From Microbacterium terregens (GTDB taxonomy: Bacteria; Actinomycetota; Actinomycetes; Actinomycetales; Microbacteriaceae): a stretch of 64,000 nucleotides of DNA. This document shows positions 16,137 to 22,889 of this stretch, in pieces. The DNA is taken from the NCBI RefSeq assembly GCF_039534975.1, contig NZ_BAAAWH010000001.1:2170001-2234000 (forward strand), in the 5' to 3' direction. Below the pieces are notes generated by a model. It ran no database searches, had not been told where the DNA came from, and saw nothing but the letters and a program-made list of their open reading frames with translations. Positions within the stretch are counted from its first letter, which is position 1. Every line of letters begins with the position of its first letter. Position numbers and translations under genes: made by a program.

Positions 16137-17561
16137 TCAGACCACCGAATCGAGCTGTTCGACGAGAAAGACGGGCGCGCCCCCGCGGACGCGAGGCCAA
16201 GCCTCGGCGAGGATGGCGACCGCCCGGACGAGCTCTTCCGGCGAACCGGTGAACGGAATCCGCAGGTGCCGGTCATGGCCACCCTCGACCGAGAACCTCG
16301 GCCCTGCCGAGAGCAGAAGACCTCGCGAACGAACGTCCATCACGAGGGCGGAGCTCAGCGGCGCGTCCAGTTCGATCCAGAGCGATACGCCCCCGTGCGT
16401 TCGGGGGACGCGCCACTCCGGCAGAGCCTCCGTCAAGGCGGTCAGGACAGCGTCCCGCCCGGCCCGGAGGACGTGGGATCGCTGAGCGATGACCGCCGCG
16501 TAGTCGGGTAGCACCGCCGCCGCGATCGCCTGCTCGAACTCCGGCGTCCCCAGGTCCTGCGCGGGCCGCGCCGCTACGAGCCTCCGGATGAGGTCGGCCT
16601 CGGCGCGCACCCACCCGATCCGCAGCCCACCCCACACCGTCTTGCCGAGCGACCCGACTCGCACCACCAGCGCGGGATCCCCGTCCAGGAATCCGGGCGA
16701 AAGCGCGCCGCGATCGATGTCCAGATCGGCGGTGGTCTCGTCGAGCACGAGAACGGTTCCGGCGCGCTCCGCGGCGCGGGCGAACGCGGCACGCTCCACG
16801 TCGGTCATGGAGCGACCGGTGGGATTCTGAAAGTCGGGCATCAGGTAGCCCAGGATCGGCAGCGTGCGCGCGAACGCCTGCTCTGCGCGGTCCAGGTCCC
16901 AGCCGTCATCCGTTGTCACCGGCACTCCGACCAGTCGGGAGCCGGCACGTCGGAACGCGTCGGCGGCGTGCGGGTACGTCGGCGTCTCGATCAGGACGCG
17001 GTCGCCCCGCCCCAGCAGGACGGTCGCGAGCAGGTGGAGCGCGCTCTGTGCTCCGGTGGTGACGATGACCTCACCGGCCGACGTGGGGATGCCGCGGTCA
17101 CGGTATCGGGCTGCGATCGCCTCACGCAGTTCGATCCGACCGAGCACGTCGTAGCCGACGCGGGAGACGATCGAGGTCGCGGACTGGGCCACCTCGGTCA
17201 CCACGCCGGCCAGTCCTGGCCAGGCCGGTGGACTCGCCTGCTGAAGGTCGACGGCGCCATCGGCGAACGGTGCACGTCCTGGGTCGCGGCGGCGCAGCGG
17301 CAGTGTGACGCTCCCGGATCCGCGCGTGCTGGCGATGTGTCCGGACTCGCGCAGACTGCGGTATGCGGCCGCCACCGTGCTGCGGCTCACGCTCAGCGCG
17401 GCGGAGAGTTCACGCTCGGCCGGTAGAGCCGTGCGCGGGGCCAGCCGATTGTCCAAGCACAGCAGTCGGATGCCGTCGGCCAGAGCCTCGTAGGCAGGTT
17501 CCCGGGTGCGCCACCCGCCGAGCGCTGCCGACAGAGCGCGGGCGGAGATCCGAGAGTCCAT
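16137..17561 (-). CDS. MocR-family (GntR/aminotransferase) transcriptional regulator, YczR-like
   Basis: A regulator of about 474 residues that joins a GntR winged helix (about residues 10-85, with LPAERELSAALSVSRSTVAAAYR) to a fold-type I aminotransferase domain. The PLP-binding lysine is predicted at Lys307 in SLGKTVWGGLRIGW. YLMPDFQNPTG and TTGAQSALHLLA are conserved cofactor/substrate segments. An alternative ATG four codons upstream (17573) exists. It is divergent from a yczE-type membrane protein, the arrangement known for YczR-YczE pairs. Paired 12-base direct repeats between the genes are likely operators. Confidence 0.88.
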   Translation of the reverse strand: MDSRISARALSAALGGWRTREPAYEALADGIRLLCLDNRLAPRTALPAERELSAALSVSRSTVAAAYRSLRESGHIASTRGSGSVTLPLRRRDPGRAPFADGAVDLQQASPPAWPGLAGVVTEVAQSATSIVSRVGYDVLGRIELREAIAARYRDRGIPTSAGEVIVTTGAQSALHLLATVLLGRGDRVLIETPTYPHAADAFRRAGSRLVGVPVTTDDGWDLDRAEQAFARTLPILGYLMPDFQNPTGRSMTDVERAAFARAAERAGTVLVLDETTADLDIDRGALSPGFLDGDPALVVRVGSLGKTVWGGLRIGWVRAEADLIRRLVAARPAQDLGTPEFEQAIAAAVLPDYAAVIAQRSHVLRAGRDAVLTALTEALPEWRVPRTHGGVSLWIELDAPLSSALVMDVRSRGLLLSAGPRFSVEGGHDRHLRIPFTGSPEELVRAVAILAEAWPRVRGGAPVFLVEQLDSVV

Positions 17562-17578
17562 GCAGCCCACCATACCGA

Positions 17579-17621
17579 GATTGGCCTGCATTGCACGATC
17601 CACTTTTGCGATTGGATAGCA
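17579..17621 (+). promoter_or_regulatory. Direct repeats, probable MocR operator
   Basis: GATTGGCCTGCA (17579-17590) and GATTGGATAGCA (17610-17621) share GATTGG and GCA. They start 31 bases apart, about three helical turns. They lie between the divergent regulator and yczE starts, and the second copy ends just before the yczE ATG. Direct repeats on one DNA face are typical of MocR operators. Confidence 0.45.
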
Positions 17622-17623
17622 GT

Positions 17624-18250
17624 ATGCCTCGTCGCGTCGTGCAGCTCTTCCTCGGCCTGTTCCTTTACGGAGCGGGGTGTGCGCTGACCGTCCAAGCCGG
17701 ACTCGGCAACGATCCGTGGACCGTCTTCGCTCAGGGCCTGTCGATCCACATCGGCATCGGCATCGGCTGGGTCGCAAATCTCCTCGGCTTCCTGGTGCTG
17801 CTGCTGTGGATCCCCTTGCGCCAGAAGCCCCGAGTCGGCACGATCGCCAACATCCTGCTCGTCGGAACGAGCATGCAGGTCGTCCTCTGGGTCATGCCGC
17901 CCGTCACCGGACTCCTCGCCCAACTCGGCGTCCTCCTGGGCGGCATCCTGCTCGTTGCCCTGGCGTCCGGGCTCTACATCGGCGCGCGGTTCGGGGCCGG
18001 ACCCCGCGACGGCCTCATGACGGGGCTGAACGCCCGGCTGGGCTGGCCGATCTGGGTATGTCGCGCGGTCGTCGAACTGACGGTCCTCGCCGCCGGTTGG
18101 GCGCTCGGGGGAACCGTCGGAATCGGAACCGTGCTGTTCGCGGTTCTCATCGGACCGCTGGTGCATGCCGCGCTGCCGCTCTTGGACACCGGACGCGTGT
18201 CGGCATCCGCTGCCGACACGGCCACCCCGGCGCGGAGCCCGCGCAGCTGA
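17624..18250 (+). CDS. yczE: YczE-family (DUF161-type) integral membrane protein
   Basis: A 208-residue membrane protein with about five hydrophobic helices (VQLFLGLFLYGAGCALTV, VANLLGFLVLLLWIPL, LLAQLGVLLGGILLVALAS, and two more up to residue 185). The repeated GLGNDPWTVFAQGL and FGAGPRDGLMTGLNARL loops are characteristic of the YczE/YitT-like DUF161 fold. Its transport or export substrate is unknown; some members sit with PLP-dependent MocR regulators, as here. The tail is short and hydrophilic. The ATG is immediately after the second direct repeat, with no clear ribosome-binding site. Confidence 0.85.
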   Translation: MPRRVVQLFLGLFLYGAGCALTVQAGLGNDPWTVFAQGLSIHIGIGIGWVANLLGFLVLLLWIPLRQKPRVGTIANILLVGTSMQVVLWVMPPVTGLLAQLGVLLGGILLVALASGLYIGARFGAGPRDGLMTGLNARLGWPIWVCRAVVELTVLAAGWALGGTVGIGTVLFAVLIGPLVHAALPLLDTGRVSASAADTATPARSPRS

Positions 18251-18257
18251 CGCGCCG

Positions 18258-18470
18258 TCAGTGCTCGCGGAACTGCGGCCAGTCGCTGCCGGGCGTCATC
18301 CGCGAGTGGAGTGCGTTCTTGGCGATCTCCATCGAGGGATACGTGCCCGCCGACGCGTCCGCTCCCGCCATCGTCACGGTGTAGCCGTTCTCGTCCTTGC
18401 GGATACTTCCGACGACACCGGAGGTGCCGTACGCCACCCACAGGCCATGATGCGTTTCGGTCGTGCTCAT
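18258..18470 (-). CDS. Small conserved hypothetical protein
   Basis: A 70-residue soluble protein with a compact beta-type composition (GLWVAYGTSGVVGSIRKDENGYTVTMAG) and a C-terminal helix with MEIAKNALHSRM. The pattern suggests a small KTSC/DUF-like DNA- or ligand-binding fold, but I cannot name a family. A GAAGGGG ribosome-binding site lies upstream, and a TAGGGT hexamer (18498-18503) would give a leader of about 20 bases. It converges with yczE with seven bases between the ends. Confidence 0.7.
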   Translation of the reverse strand: MSTTETHHGLWVAYGTSGVVGSIRKDENGYTVTMAGADASAGTYPSMEIAKNALHSRMTPGSDWPQFREH

Positions 18471-18582
18471 CGTCGAACCCCTTCCGTCCCTCCCCCGACC
18501 CTACGTCCGGTGTGCGGGAGTCGCCAGTGCTGCGTGGACCGGACCCGCGACGGCGCCGCGAGCGGGCGTAGGAGGCCAGGAG

Positions 18583-18655
18583 TGCCCCCGACAGGACTCG
18601 AACCTGTGACCGGCGGATTAGAAGGCCGCTGCTCTATCCACTGAGCTACGGAGGC
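18583..18655 (-). tRNA. tRNA-Arg (anticodon TCT)
   Basis: A 73-base cloverleaf with acceptor GCCTCCG/CGGGGGC, D-arm TAGCTCAGTGGATAGAGCA, anticodon loop CTTCTAA (TCT, reads AGA) and T-loop GGTTCGAGTCC. CCA is not encoded. The closing pair of the anticodon stem (31-39) is C-U. A TACGCT hexamer (18664-18669) lies eight bases before the mature 5' end and may be its -10. Confidence 0.93.
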
Positions 18656-18731
18656 GCGAAACCAGCGTATCGCGCCTCCCTCGGCCGATCCGGTGCGCTC
18701 CCGCGCGCAAGGCGTGTCCCCAGCCCCTGAC

Positions 18732-18737
18732 TAGGAT
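18732..18737 (+). promoter_or_regulatory. -10 element (TAGGAT) of orn
   Basis: TAGGAT ends seven bases before ATG 18745. The in-frame ATG at 18736 lies inside this hexamer, so it cannot be the start of a transcript made here. Confidence 0.55.
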
Positions 18738-18744
18738 GGACGGC

Positions 18745-19371
18745 ATGGTGGGGGCTTCGGAAAACGACAGACTCGTATGGATCGACTGCGAGATGACGGG
18801 TCTGGATCTCGCGATCGACGAACTCGTCGAGATCGCGGTGGTCGTGACGGACTTCGAGCTGCGTCCGCTCGACCCGGGGTTCTCGATCGTGATCAAGCCC
18901 GACGCCACGGCGCTCGCGCACATGAACGACTTCGTCACCGCGATGCACGAGAAGTCCGGTCTGCTCACCGAGATCCCCGACGGCGTCAGTGTCGCCGAGG
19001 CGGAGTTCGAGGCGCTCGAGTACATCCAGCGATTCGTCCCCCTCGAGGGCAAGGCGCCGCTCGCCGGCAACACCATCGGGACCGACCGGATGTTCCTGGC
19101 CAAGTACATGCCTCGTGTGGACCGCTGGCTGCACTACCGCAACGTGGATGTGTCCAGCGTCAAAGAGCTCAGCCGGCGCTGGTACCCCCGTGCATACATC
19201 CACGCTCCGGCGAAGGGCGGCGGGCATCGCGCTCTCGCTGATATCCGCGAGTCCATCCTCGAGCTCGCGTACTACCGCTCGGCTGTCTTCGTGCCCGAGC
19301 CTGGGCCGACCAGCGACGGGGCGCGCGCTGCGGCGGCCGCGGCCGTTTCGTCTTTCGCGCCCGGAGTATGA
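18745..19371 (+). CDS. orn: Oligoribonuclease (DEDDh 3'-5' exonuclease)
   Basis: A 208-residue Orn that degrades di- and oligoribonucleotides, including pGpG from c-di-GMP. Exonuclease motifs are visible: VWIDCEMTGLDL (ExoI, Asp and Glu), GNTIGTDRMFLAKYMP (ExoII) and HRALADIRESI (ExoIII, His and Asp). The YRNVDVSSVKELSRRW segment is characteristic of Orn. A C-terminal alanine-rich tail of about 20 residues is extra. ATG 18745 is chosen over 18736 because of the leaderless promoter. Confidence 0.95.
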   Translation: MVGASENDRLVWIDCEMTGLDLAIDELVEIAVVVTDFELRPLDPGFSIVIKPDATALAHMNDFVTAMHEKSGLLTEIPDGVSVAEAEFEALEYIQRFVPLEGKAPLAGNTIGTDRMFLAKYMPRVDRWLHYRNVDVSSVKELSRRWYPRAYIHAPAKGGGHRALADIRESILELAYYRSAVFVPEPGPTSDGARAAAAAAVSSFAPGV

Positions 19372-19407
19372 GAGAATTTCCTGGTTCCCTGCACACGCAG
19401 GAGACAT

Positions 19408-19484
19408 GGTGGGTATAGCTCAGTTGGTAGAGCGCGGCCTTGTGGTGGCCGATGTCGCGGGTTCGAGCCCCGTTACTCACCCCA
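19408..19484 (+). tRNA. tRNA-His (anticodon GTG) with encoded CCA
   Basis: Acceptor GTGGGTA (from 19409) pairs with TACTCAC. The anticodon loop contains TTGTGGT with anticodon GTG. The T-loop GGTTCGAGCCC is present, the discriminator base is C73 (19481) and CCA is encoded at 19482-19484. The G at 19408 is the extra G-1 of tRNA-His opposite C73. The next coding region starts on the following base. Confidence 0.95.
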
Positions 19485-19835
19485 ATGCTTGACATGGATG
19501 CCGCGTCGTTCGAGGCCCTGGTCGTGGACGAGCTCGATCAGCTCCCCGACGACATGGTCGACGGCCTCGACAACGTGGTCTTCGTGGTGCAGGACCGACC
19601 CGAAGACGGGAGCCTGGACCTGCTCGGCCTCTATGACGGCTGGGCGCTCACCGAACGCGACCGATACGGTGCCGGCGAACTGCCCGATCGCATCGTCGTG
19701 TACCGGGAACCGCACCTCGCCGTCTGCGACTCCGTCAGTGCGCTCCGCGACGAGGTGCACACGACGCTCGTCCATGAGATCGCACACTTCTACGGGATCG
19801 ATGACGAACGCCTGCACGAGCTGGGATGGGCCTGA
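19485..19835 (+). CDS. Minimal zinc metallopeptidase (metallopeptidase family protein)
   Basis: A 116-residue small metalloprotease-fold protein. HEIAHFYGI puts HExxH at about residues 97-101, followed by DDERLHELG, which supplies a likely third ligand. This is the pattern of the actinobacterial minimal-gluzincin family often found beside clpS. The ATG at 19485 directly follows the CCA of tRNA-His; a second ATG is at 19494. No ribosome-binding site is possible outside the tRNA, so translation may depend on tRNA 3' processing that leaves a leaderless mRNA. The stop overlaps the clpS start as TGATG. Confidence 0.82.
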   Translation: MLDMDAASFEALVVDELDQLPDDMVDGLDNVVFVVQDRPEDGSLDLLGLYDGWALTERDRYGAGELPDRIVVYREPHLAVCDSVSALRDEVHTTLVHEIAHFYGIDDERLHELGWA

Positions 19836-20134
19836 TGGCGATCCCCGCCGCGCCCGACGTCCTCGAGGACCGCGACGTCCGTGTCGAGGAACAGGTCCCA
19901 CGGCCTTGGCAGACGGTCGTCTGGAACGACCCGGTGAATCTGATGAGCTACGTCACGCATGTCTTCCGAGAGTATTTCGGGTTCGATCTGCCGCACGCGG
20001 AGCGTCTCATGCTGGCTGTTCACCACGACGGACACGCCGTGGTGGCAGAAGGGGCCAGGGAGCAGATGGAACTGCACGTCCAGGCGATGCACGACTACGG
20101 CCTGTGGGCCACGCTGCGGCAGGTCCCCCGATGA
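19835..20134 (+). CDS. clpS: ATP-dependent Clp protease adaptor ClpS
   Basis: A 99-residue ClpS that delivers N-degron substrates to ClpAP/ClpCP. The core has WQTVVWNDPVNLMSYVTHVF, in which the Asn-Asp-Pro-Val-Asn loop is diagnostic, then AERLMLAVHHDGHAVVAEG and a final helix region. ATG 19835 is chosen because it overlaps the upstream stop; an ATG nine bases earlier would add MGL. Its stop overlaps the next start (ATGA), which makes a tightly coupled three-gene operon. Confidence 0.95.
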   Translation: MAIPAAPDVLEDRDVRVEEQVPRPWQTVVWNDPVNLMSYVTHVFREYFGFDLPHAERLMLAVHHDGHAVVAEGAREQMELHVQAMHDYGLWATLRQVPR

Positions 20135-20634
20135 GCGGCCCTCGCACTGTCGTTCTGGAACTCACCCGAATGGAAGCGGCGCATCTCGCCGGCCTCGTGT
20201 CGCAGTTCGCCGAGCTGCTGGATGGTGCCCGGAGCACGAGCGGTGACCCCGCGATCGCTCGTCTCGTGCCGGATGCGTACGCCGATGACGCCGCGGCGGC
20301 CCAGGATTTCCGCGACGTGACCGAGCAGGACCTCCTCGAACGCCGTCGCGAAGACGCCGGGAGGGTGCTGGCCTCGCTGCACGACGCCACCCTGCTGCCG
20401 GATGCGCCCGAACCCGCGGGCGACGCCGCGCTGGAACTCATCGAATTGCGTCTCGATCCCGAGGAGCTGCGCTCCTGGCTGCGGTCGCTGGCCGCGATCA
20501 GACTGGTCCTGGCGACGCGACTTGGCATCCGCACCGAGGACGATCACGACGTGGACGACCCGCGATTCGGGATCTACGACTGGCTCGGTTACCGGCTCGA
20601 TGGGCTTGTGCAGGCGGCATCCGAGGACGACTGA
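20131..20634 (+). CDS. DUF2017 family protein
   Basis: A 167-residue, acidic, mostly helical protein. The C-terminal RFGIYDWLGYRLDGLVQAA and the N-terminal LTRMEAAHLAGLVSQFAELL are typical of DUF2017, which in actinobacteria regularly follows clpS. Function is unknown; the constant linkage suggests a role in Clp-dependent proteolysis, which is inference. Its start overlaps the clpS stop by four bases. Confidence 0.88.
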   Translation: MSGPRTVVLELTRMEAAHLAGLVSQFAELLDGARSTSGDPAIARLVPDAYADDAAAAQDFRDVTEQDLLERRREDAGRVLASLHDATLLPDAPEPAGDAALELIELRLDPEELRSWLRSLAAIRLVLATRLGIRTEDDHDVDDPRFGIYDWLGYRLDGLVQAASEDD

Positions 20635-20641
20635 GGACACC

Positions 20642-21235
20642 TCACGGGATCGCGAACACGTGAGTCGCACGGCTCGCGGGGGCGTCTCTGAGCAGGTGGG
20701 CCTCCTCCTGCTCGGCCCACCCTGACCAGTGCGGACGATACGCGTCGCCGTCGCGTTCCAGCGCGCGACGCATGCGCGATGGGGCCGGGGACTCCAGCCA
20801 CACGCGCACATCGCCGAGTTTCGCCGTCGCCGCCGTGAGCAGCCCCGAACCTTCGACGATGAGTGGAAGCGATGGGTCCACGGCGTGCGCCTCCGCGGTT
20901 TCGGAGGTCTGCCAGTCCCACCGTTCCCAGACGCCCATCACACCACGGGCGTGCGGGCGCAGGATCAGCTCGCGTGCGGTCTCTACGCCATCGGCGAGGC
21001 CGTCCCAGCCCGGGTACAGCGAATCGAGGGCGACCAGCTGAACGCGCCCCCGCAACGGCCAGCGCGCCACCAGGCGACGAGCGAGCGTCGTCTTGCCCGA
21101 ACCGCTCCTGCCGTCGATGAGCACGACGGGATTGACCGCCGCGACGCCGACGATGGCGTTGCGGACCTGCGCGGCCGCGACATCGAGCGCGGCGGAAACG
21201 GGATCGGCGCTAGCGCTTGAGAGCGCGGATGACAC
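20642..21235 (-). CDS. P-loop NTPase, uridine kinase-like
   Basis: A nucleoside/small-molecule kinase-like protein of about 197 residues. Walker A is DGRSGSGKTTLARRL, followed by VALDSLYPGWDGLADGV, the Asp-containing region where uridine kinases bind substrate, and LIVEGSGLL, the Walker B-like strand. The phosphorylated substrate is unknown. GTG 21235 is the only plausible start close to the domain; it overlaps the end of the upstream gene by 26 bases. The frame stays open further upstream, but that part is a shadow of the neighbouring gene. Confidence 0.78.
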   Translation of the reverse strand: MSSALSSASADPVSAALDVAAAQVRNAIVGVAAVNPVVLIDGRSGSGKTTLARRLVARWPLRGRVQLVALDSLYPGWDGLADGVETARELILRPHARGVMGVWERWDWQTSETAEAHAVDPSLPLIVEGSGLLTAATAKLGDVRVWLESPAPSRMRRALERDGDAYRPHWSGWAEQEEAHLLRDAPASRATHVFAIP

Positions 21236-21530
21236 GGCTGAGTGCGCGACCGGCGACCCACACGAAGGGGATCGCCACCGCGAGGAAGGAGACGATGTTC
21301 GGCTCGAACCGCAGATCGTCGCCCCGGCGGATGTAGGCGCCCAGCGGGACGGCGTACCCGCCGCCTCCCCCGCCGCCGTTGCCCGCCTCGTCGGAGCCAC
21401 CGCCGAATCCAGACCAGGCCAGGGCGACCGGGACGATGCGGACGCCGTCGACGTCCGCCTGCTCTCCGTAGGCGCTCTTCACGCCGAAGGTCGCGGACTG
21501 CTTGCCGAGCTCGAGTGCGATGTTGGGCAT
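21210..21530 (-). CDS. GerW/YtfJ-like small membrane-anchored protein
   Basis: A 106-residue protein with a YtfJ/GerW-type domain: VDGVRIVPVALAWSGFGGG, a run of seven glycines, then YAVPLGAYIRRGDDLRFEPN. A single C-terminal helix follows (IVSFLAVAIPFVWVAGRAL) with a basic end. In endospore formers this family acts in germination, but actinobacterial non-sporeformers also carry it with unknown role. TAGCGT six bases upstream of the ATG marks a leaderless start. The P-loop gene follows with overlap. Confidence 0.75.
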   Translation of the reverse strand: MPNIALELGKQSATFGVKSAYGEQADVDGVRIVPVALAWSGFGGGSDEAGNGGGGGGGYAVPLGAYIRRGDDLRFEPNIVSFLAVAIPFVWVAGRALSRVIRALKR

Positions 21531-21536
21531 GTGTCC

Positions 21537-21542
21537 ACGCTA
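21537..21542 (-). promoter_or_regulatory. -10 element (TAGCGT) of the GerW-like gene
   Basis: TAGCGT on the minus strand ends six bases before ATG 21530, with no ribosome-binding site. Confidence 0.5.
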
Positions 21543-21586
21543 CCGGGCTCCGGGCGGCATGCCCAGAGTCAGGTCCGGGTTCGCCG

Positions 21587-22846
21587 TCAATCGATGCTCT
21601 GCGGTTTCGGATGGGACGGGAGGGTTCCGCCGCCGCGCGGTCCGCCCAGCAGTGTGGCGCGGGTCACGGCGCCGCGGCCGAACCGCGCCGTGGCATCGTC
21701 GAGCGCGCCCTCGACTCGGCGCCACTCGGCGTCGTCGTCCCACAACGTCATCGCCGCCCCACCCGAGGCACGCAGCTTCTCGGCGCGGACGCCCACGAGC
21801 CGCACCGGCATGCGGCGATCGACTCCGCCGAACAGTTCCAGTGCGGCCTCGCCGATCCGCTGTCCGACGGCCGTCGGCTCCGGCAGCGTCTGGGACCGGG
21901 TGATCGTGGTGAAGTCCGCGAACCTCACCTTGATGGCGATCGTTCGCGCCTCCCAACCGTGTGTGCGCATCCGTGCGCCGACGCGGTCGGCGAGACGACG
22001 GAATTCGGTGCGCAGCACGCCCGGGTCATCGATGTCCTCGGCAAAGGTCTCTTCGTGACCGATGCTCTTCTCGATGCGCTCGGTGTCCACCGGGCGCGCG
22101 TCCAACCCGCGGGCGAGCTGCCAGATGCGATCGCCCATCGCCGGGCCGAGCGCACGATCCAGCACGGTCCGCGGCGTGTCCAGCACATCACTGATCGTGT
22201 GGATGCCGCGTCCCTCCAGCGCCTCGGCGGACTTGGGTCCGACGCCCCAGAGCGCACGCACCGAGCGAGGGGCGAGGAAGGCGGCCGTGTCGGCTTCGGG
22301 GACGATCAGCAGGCCGTCCGGTTTGCTGATCGTCGAGGCCATCTTCGCGACGTGCTTGGTCGCGGCCACGCCCACACTGCAGGTCAGTCCGGTCTCTTCG
22401 ACGACTCGCTGTCGCAGCAGACGTGCGATCTCGCCCGGCCTGCCCCACAGACGCCGAGCTCCGCGCACGTCGAGAAACGCCTCGTCTATCGAGAGCGGCT
22501 CGACCAGCGGCGTCACGTCGGAGAAGATCCGCATGACCTGCGCCGACAGTGCGAGATAGCGGTCGAAATGCGGCAGGACGACGATCGCGGTGGGGCACAG
22601 CCGAAGGGCCTGTCCTACCGGCATCGCCGAACGCACGCCGAACCTGCGCGCTTCGTACGACGCACTCGAGACCACGGAACGCCCGTCCGGGGCGCCGATG
22701 ATGATCGGCTTGCCCCGCAGCGAAGGATCATCCAGCACCTCCACCGACGCATAAAACGCGTCCATGTCCACGTGCAGAATGCCGGTTCCGCTGTCGTCAG
22801 CGCCCTCCGCCGAGACGATCCGCCCCGTGCCGTCCCCGCGTCCCAT
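21587..22846 (-). CDS. dinB: DNA polymerase IV (Y-family)
   Basis: A 419-residue error-prone translesion polymerase. The N-terminal catalytic part has ILHVDMDAFYASVE (metal-binding Asp) and VEPLSIDEAFLDV (the SIDE motif with catalytic Asp-Glu). VGVAATKHVAKMAS and VRALWGVGPKSAEAL follow in the palm/thumb, then the little-finger domain (IEKSIGHEETF onward). The C-terminus lacks a recognisable beta-clamp peptide at the very end. A 20-residue N-terminal extension precedes the catalytic domain; the true start could be slightly downstream. It lies next to gatB. Confidence 0.94.
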   Translation of the reverse strand: MGRGDGTGRIVSAEGADDSGTGILHVDMDAFYASVEVLDDPSLRGKPIIIGAPDGRSVVSSASYEARRFGVRSAMPVGQALRLCPTAIVVLPHFDRYLALSAQVMRIFSDVTPLVEPLSIDEAFLDVRGARRLWGRPGEIARLLRQRVVEETGLTCSVGVAATKHVAKMASTISKPDGLLIVPEADTAAFLAPRSVRALWGVGPKSAEALEGRGIHTISDVLDTPRTVLDRALGPAMGDRIWQLARGLDARPVDTERIEKSIGHEETFAEDIDDPGVLRTEFRRLADRVGARMRTHGWEARTIAIKVRFADFTTITRSQTLPEPTAVGQRIGEAALELFGGVDRRMPVRLVGVRAEKLRASGGAAMTLWDDDAEWRRVEGALDDATARFGRGAVTRATLLGGPRGGGTLPSHPKPQSID

Positions 22847-22889
22847 GTGTCGATTCTCCCCCGCGCTGCCGACCTGCGCCGGGTGCCGA

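Noticed and set aside
18736..18744. ATG 18736 as the start of orn
   Set aside because: It lies inside the TAGGAT -10 hexamer, so a transcript made from that promoter could not include it.
21361..21400. Glycine/GC-rich run as a simple repeat or CRISPR-like unit
   Set aside because: It is the coding run of seven glycines in the GerW-like protein, and there is no spaced repeat.
21236..21400. N-terminal extension of the P-loop kinase up to 21400
   Set aside because: This part is a shadow of the GerW-like gene and shows no kinase similarity; GTG 21235 is closer to the Walker A domain.
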